In this document: positions 43,843 to 47,200 of the stretch, in pieces
How the letters are laid out: each line of letters begins with the position of its first letter
How positions within the stretch are numbered: position 1 is the first letter of the stretch
Assembly: GCA_946482655.1 (NCBI GenBank)
Contig: CAMLSA010000011.1
Span: forward strand, 1 to 47,200
DNA length: 47,200 nucleotides
Source of the DNA: an uncultured Sphingomonas sp.
GTDB lineage: Bacteria; Pseudomonadota; Alphaproteobacteria; Sphingomonadales; Sphingomonadaceae
Direction: 5' to 3'
The notes under the pieces: generated by a model
The model's input: only the letters and a program-made list of their open reading frames with translations
What the model was told of the DNA's origin: nothing
The model's database searches: none
Translations under genes and position numbers: made by a program

Positions 43843-45558
43843 TCAGCCGAAATCCGTGATATCGAACAGCTGCGCATTGGTTCCGAGGATCAGGATTGCT
43901 GAATCCACGGCCGCTCCGCCGTTGGCGGCGTAAAACAAATAGGTATCGCTCCCGATCATGAGGGCGGCGACTTCGCCATTTCCCTCCCGCCCGTCGAACA
44001 GCTGCTGGGCGGTTGTCGCCGCCGGGGAGAGGCCCGATTGGGAGCTCGCCGTCAATACCGCCGCGGGCAAGAAGCCGATCGAGATCCGATCGGTGCCATC
44101 GGCATAGTCGAGGATTCGATCCGGCTGATCCAGGGACGAACTCGCCCCGCTGAATGCGAAGAGGTCGCTCCCTTCGCCCCCGCTGAGCCTGTCGGCGGCA
44201 AGGTCGCCGGAGACGATGTCGTTACCGGTGCCGCCGCTGATCGCATCCGCCCCCTGGCCTCCGCGCAGTGAGTCATTGCCTTCTCCCCCGACGATCGTGT
44301 CCGAACCCACATTGCCGTTGATGGTGTCGTTATCGGCCCCGCCGACGATATTGTCGTCGTTGTTGCCACCGTTGATGCGGTCGGAACCCACTCCGCCGTC
44401 GAGAAGATCGTTGCCGGCATTGCCTTGGATATAGTCACCGCCTTCGCCGCCGGACATGTTGTCCGCGCCATCCGCGCCGCCGGACGGCGACTGACCATAG
44501 AGATGATCATTGCCGCTGCCGCCCAACACGGTGTCGGCTCCGCCGTCGCCCATGACTATGTCGTGTCCACCCCCGGCTTCCAGCCGGTTGGCGACGCCAT
44601 TGCCATAGAGCTCGTCATCGGACGCGCCGCTGGTCGCGTTTTCAATGACCGTATCGTAGAAAATCATGACATTGTAGATGTCGACCTCCACCTCCTCGCC
44701 CCCGGCATCGTAAGTTACGAGCGGGTTTCCCAACGAGCTCCAGCTACCGCCATCGAGATCGATGATCGCGAATTGATCGACCGAATTATATATTATGGTG
44801 TCGTTTCCCCCGGTATCATAAATCGTTTCAAAATAATCTCTATATTCACTATAGATATATTCCGTATTGCCCAGATTGAATGATTTTACTCCATACTGCG
44901 CTTGCAGTGCCAGTATATCGAGGGCCATGGGCGTTGTCGGAAAGTAACTAGCCGCATAGTCGCTTATTGGCATGTTCCGGTATAGATTATAGGACATGAC
45001 AGTGTAGCTGAGGGAATCGAAGTCGGGATCGAGCGTCGCTGGGTTTTGTGACGACGCTTCAAAAGGATGTTTGAGGCCCAGGGCATGGCCGATCTCGTGG
45101 AGCAATAATAGGAAGCCGGGCGATCCTGGCTCGAACGGCCCCGAAACATCCGCCGACTCCAGCCAGATGTCGGCGGCCGACGGGAACGGGCTGGGATAAT
45201 AGGCGTGCGCGGCAGAGCCTTCCGTCGATACGGTGGTGTAGGCGAACCTTATGTCGCCGACGTTGAATTGGTTGTCGCTGGTCTCGCTGAAGCTGATGTC
45301 GGCGTAGCGGACCCATGTTTGAAGCGCGATGCGCGCGGCGGCGATATCCGTGCTGCCGAACGGCTGGAAGCCACTGGGTTCGCCGAGTTCGGAGTAGGGG
45401 ATGGCCCAGACGCTGGAGGATATCGGAAAGCTGTAGGTCAGCGCGGTACCGCCCGGAGTGTCCTCCCATCGAGCGCCGGAGAGAAGCGGGGCGAAAAAAG
45501 GATCGCCGGAAACGACGATCAACTCCGGCTGCACCGAATTCTGTACCGGTGTCGACAT
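43843..45558 (-). CDS. Serralysin-like M10 zinc metalloprotease with RTX repeats
   Basis: 571 residues from the ATG at 45556-45558 with GGGGGAATGC upstream. The zinc motif is HEIGHALGLKHP (H154, E155, H158, H164), with the Met-turn in SYTVMSYNLY. About residues 305-500 are RTX nonapeptides (GGSGNDHLY, GGAGD-like, GGEGNDSLRGG, GGTGNDIVSGD) that bind calcium. The end has a type I secretion module, DRILDYADGTDRISIGF, with no N-terminal signal peptide. Some stretches (about 44780-44960) are much more AT-rich than the rest of the window, hinting at a different origin. No exporter or inhibitor gene is adjacent. Confidence 0.92.
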   Translation of the reverse strand: MSTPVQNSVQPELIVVSGDPFFAPLLSGARWEDTPGGTALTYSFPISSSVWAIPYSELGEPSGFQPFGSTDIAAARIALQTWVRYADISFSETSDNQFNVGDIRFAYTTVSTEGSAAHAYYPSPFPSAADIWLESADVSGPFEPGSPGFLLLLHEIGHALGLKHPFEASSQNPATLDPDFDSLSYTVMSYNLYRNMPISDYAASYFPTTPMALDILALQAQYGVKSFNLGNTEYIYSEYRDYFETIYDTGGNDTIIYNSVDQFAIIDLDGGSWSSLGNPLVTYDAGGEEVEVDIYNVMIFYDTVIENATSGASDDELYGNGVANRLEAGGGHDIVMGDGGADTVLGGSGNDHLYGQSPSGGADGADNMSGGEGGDYIQGNAGNDLLDGGVGSDRINGGNNDDNIVGGADNDTINGNVGSDTIVGGEGNDSLRGGQGADAISGGTGNDIVSGDLAADRLSGGEGSDLFAFSGASSSLDQPDRILDYADGTDRISIGFLPAAVLTASSQSGLSPAATTAQQLFDGREGNGEVAALMIGSDTYLFYAANGGAAVDSAILILGTNAQLFDITDFG

Positions 45559-45639
45559 GCATTCCCCCCTGTCTGGTCGCCGGCAGGCTATAAGGAGGAC
45601 CGGAAACACTCTAGCGAAATTGCATCCGTTACGGTGAGG

Positions 45640-47070
45640 TCAGTTCGCAGCCGGCAACCTGACCCTGACCAGCAACCCGCCGAGATCCTCGCTTTCCTCG
45701 AGCGCGATCGTGCCGCCGTAGAGGCCGATCACATCGCGCACGATGGCGAGGCCAAGGCCGGTGCCGGGCTTGCCGGTGTCGAGCCGCGCCCCGCGCTCGA
45801 ACAGCTTGCCCCGCTCCGCGGCGGGGATGCCCGGGCCATCGTCCTCGATCATTATCTCGACGAAATCGGCCTTGCGGGCAGCCGAATGGTTGGGCAGGTC
45901 GCGCGACACCGTGACGAAAACGCGGCCTTGGCCATATTTGGCGGCATTCTCGATCAGGTTGCCGAGGATTTCGTCGAGGTCCTGCCGCTCGACATGCACT
46001 GCCGCCTTCTGGTCGCCGGCCAGGTCCACCGTGACATGGCGGTGCATCCGTCCGACCGCGCGTTCGACCGCCTTGAGCGACAGCCACACCTCGGCGCGCG
46101 CTTGAGCATTGGCGCGGCGGCCGACCGCGCGGGCGCGGGCGAGATGATGATCGACCTGACGGCGCATCGCGGTGGTCGTGCGGACCACCGTATCAGCCAG
46201 TTCAGGGCTGTTCGCGGTCGCCTCGTTCATCAACACGGTCAGCGGGGTCTTGAGGCCATGGGCGAGGTTGCCGGCATGGCGACGGGCCTCCTCGGCCTGG
46301 CGTTCATTATGCGCGAGCAATTCGTTGAGCTCCTCGACGAGCGGGCGGACCTCGTTAGGCAGCTTTGCGTCGATGCGCGAACTCCTTCCCGAACCGACCG
46401 CGGCGACCGCCCGCCTCAGGCTGCGCAGCGGCCACAGGCCATAGGTCGCCTGGAGTGCGGCCAGGATGATCAGGCCCAGGCCAAGGATCGCGAAGGAGCG
46501 GACCAGCGTGCGCCGCAGCACCGCGATCTGATCGTTGAGGCTGGCGCGGCTTGCCGCCACCTGGAAACGCCATTCGGTGGTCGCACCCGGCAGCCGGACC
46601 TCGCGATCGAGGACACGCAGCGGCTCGCCCTCGAATTCGTCGCTGTCGGCGACGTGCAGCGTCTGTCCGTGATGTTCCTCGCCCTGCTGCAGGGCGCGAT
46701 CCCATAGCGATCGCGAGCGGAAGGGTTCGTGCCCGGTCGCGGAAACCTGCCAGTATAGTCCCGAATAGGGTTCGAGGAAGCGCTGGTCGCCGAGCGGCCG
46801 GTTGAAGCGCACCTCGCCGTCCGGCCCGATCTCGGCCGATCCGATCATCGCGTTGAGGACATATTCGAGCTGGGCGTCAAAGTTGCGGGTGATCGCTTCG
46901 CTCAGGACGCGATCGAGCGCGAAGCCGCCGCCTACCAGCAGCACGATGATCCACAGCGCCGCGATCGAGATCATCCGGCGGGTAAGCGATCCCGTCGATT
47001 GCTCGCTGTTGTGGCGCCGCTTCTGGTACCAGCCCCGGGCGCGTGCGAGATAATCCTTAAGCCGGGTCAT
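45640..47070 (-). CDS. Sensor histidine kinase, PhoQ-like H-box
   Basis: 476 residues with two membrane segments (ALWIIVLLVGGGFALDRVL near the start and FAILGLGLIILAALQATYG near 190-210) enclosing a periplasmic domain of about 130 residues. A HAMP-like linker follows. Phospho-His271 is in GNLAHGLKTPLTVL, an H-box of PhoQ style rather than the usual SHELRTPL. The N box is ILGNLIENAAKYG and the G boxes are IEDDGPGIPAAE and GTGLGLAIV. It overlaps the end of its response regulator gene by 14 bases on the same strand. Confidence 0.9.
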   Translation of the reverse strand: MTRLKDYLARARGWYQKRRHNSEQSTGSLTRRMISIAALWIIVLLVGGGFALDRVLSEAITRNFDAQLEYVLNAMIGSAEIGPDGEVRFNRPLGDQRFLEPYSGLYWQVSATGHEPFRSRSLWDRALQQGEEHHGQTLHVADSDEFEGEPLRVLDREVRLPGATTEWRFQVAASRASLNDQIAVLRRTLVRSFAILGLGLIILAALQATYGLWPLRSLRRAVAAVGSGRSSRIDAKLPNEVRPLVEELNELLAHNERQAEEARRHAGNLAHGLKTPLTVLMNEATANSPELADTVVRTTTAMRRQVDHHLARARAVGRRANAQARAEVWLSLKAVERAVGRMHRHVTVDLAGDQKAAVHVERQDLDEILGNLIENAAKYGQGRVFVTVSRDLPNHSAARKADFVEIMIEDDGPGIPAAERGKLFERGARLDTGKPGTGLGLAIVRDVIGLYGGTIALEESEDLGGLLVRVRLPAAN

Positions 47071-47200
47071 CCAGCGAATAGCCGAGGCCGCGGATCGTGG
47101 TGATGACGTCCTGGCCGAGCTTCTTGCGGATGCGGGTCACAAACACTTCGATCGTGTTCGAATCGCGGTCGAAATCCTGATCGTAGATATGCTCGATCAG
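47057..47200 (-). CDS. OmpR-type response regulator, C-terminal part only
   Basis: The last 47 residues of a winged-helix response regulator run off the right edge. IEHIYDQDFDRDSNTIEVFV followed by TRIRKKLGQDVITTIRGLGY is the recognition helix and wing of the OmpR/PhoB output domain. The stop at 47057-47059 overlaps the start of the histidine kinase gene, so the two form a two-component pair. The receiver half lies outside the window. Confidence 0.92.
   Translation of the reverse strand: MIEHIYDQDFDRDSNTIEVFVTRIRKKLGQDVITTIRGLGYSLDDPA

Overview
The window is a chromosomal segment from a high-GC alphaproteobacterium, most likely a sphingomonad (Sphingomonadaceae). The evidence is the short ProS without an editing insert, a DnaE whose N-terminus reads FVPLRVFS, cobaltochelatase-type CobS/CobT, DUF4893 and DUF4136 lipoproteins, EcfG-type stress promoters (GGAAC-N16/17-CGTT), and the PEP-CTERM/EPS regulators PrsK/PrsR. 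No phage, insertion sequence, integrase or CRISPR array was seen. The genus is not resolved. Most of the window is core genome, with accessory islands (pilus-like proteins, RTX proteins, a GMC dehydrogenase) between.

Layout. 1-3100: end of proS, then lolC-lolD for lipoprotein release. 3176-5825: a three-gene operon with ATGA overlaps encoding one TadG-like protein with a beta-helix-like body and two TadE-like minor pilins. 5917-9387: dnaE. 9412-14800: DUF4136 lipoprotein, dicarboxylate/amino-acid symporter, luciferase-like flavin oxidoreductase, sulfite-oxidase-like molybdoprotein, and proA, which has a GC-only hairpin just before its start codon. 14975-16918: RTX-repeat protein, small secreted protein, DUF1328 membrane protein behind an EcfG promoter, and BolA. 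16958-21200: J-domain protein, then cobS, a tyrosine phosphatase and cobT. 21358-23977: glycine-zipper protein, phytase-like esterase domain protein, rpmB with a clear terminator, a small membrane protein with internal repeats, and a Pmp3-type protein. 24010-26737: tadA, a CNNM/CorC-type membrane protein, HU and dodecin. 26758-28373: small Arg/Asp-rich secreted protein, tRNA-Ala(CGC), and a DUF2171 protein behind a second EcfG promoter. 28520-31296: 3-hydroxybutyrate dehydrogenase, DUF4893 lipoprotein and a secreted M20 amidohydrolase. 31630-35838: GMC oxidoreductase with a small partner, a single-domain response regulator, a candidate 20-codon Cys-rich peptide, and an XRE/ScfR-type regulator. 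35874-43815: aldo/keto reductase and manC (minus), divergent from the PEP-CTERM-type sugar transferase, prsK, prsR and a DUF815 ATPase (plus). 43843-45558: serralysin-like RTX metalloprotease with unusually AT-rich stretches. 45640-47200: PhoQ-like histidine kinase and the C-terminal end of its OmpR-type partner.

How the parts fit. The stress-related small proteins (DUF1328, DUF2171, Pmp3-like, dodecin, BolA, glycine zipper) are spread through the middle. Two of them carry near-perfect EcfG promoters, so part of the general stress regulon is visible. The block at 36.8-43.8 kb combines GDP-mannose supply (ManC), initiation of exopolysaccharide synthesis (polyprenyl sugar-phosphate transferase) and its sensor/sigma-54 activator pair (PrsK/PrsR). 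This is the regulatory flank of an exosortase/PEP-CTERM system whose exosortase must lie elsewhere. The less described items are the Cys-rich mini-ORF and AT-rich inverted repeats before the ScfR-type regulator, the proA leader hairpin, the TadG-like beta-helix protein, and several perfect palindromes in short intergenic gaps.
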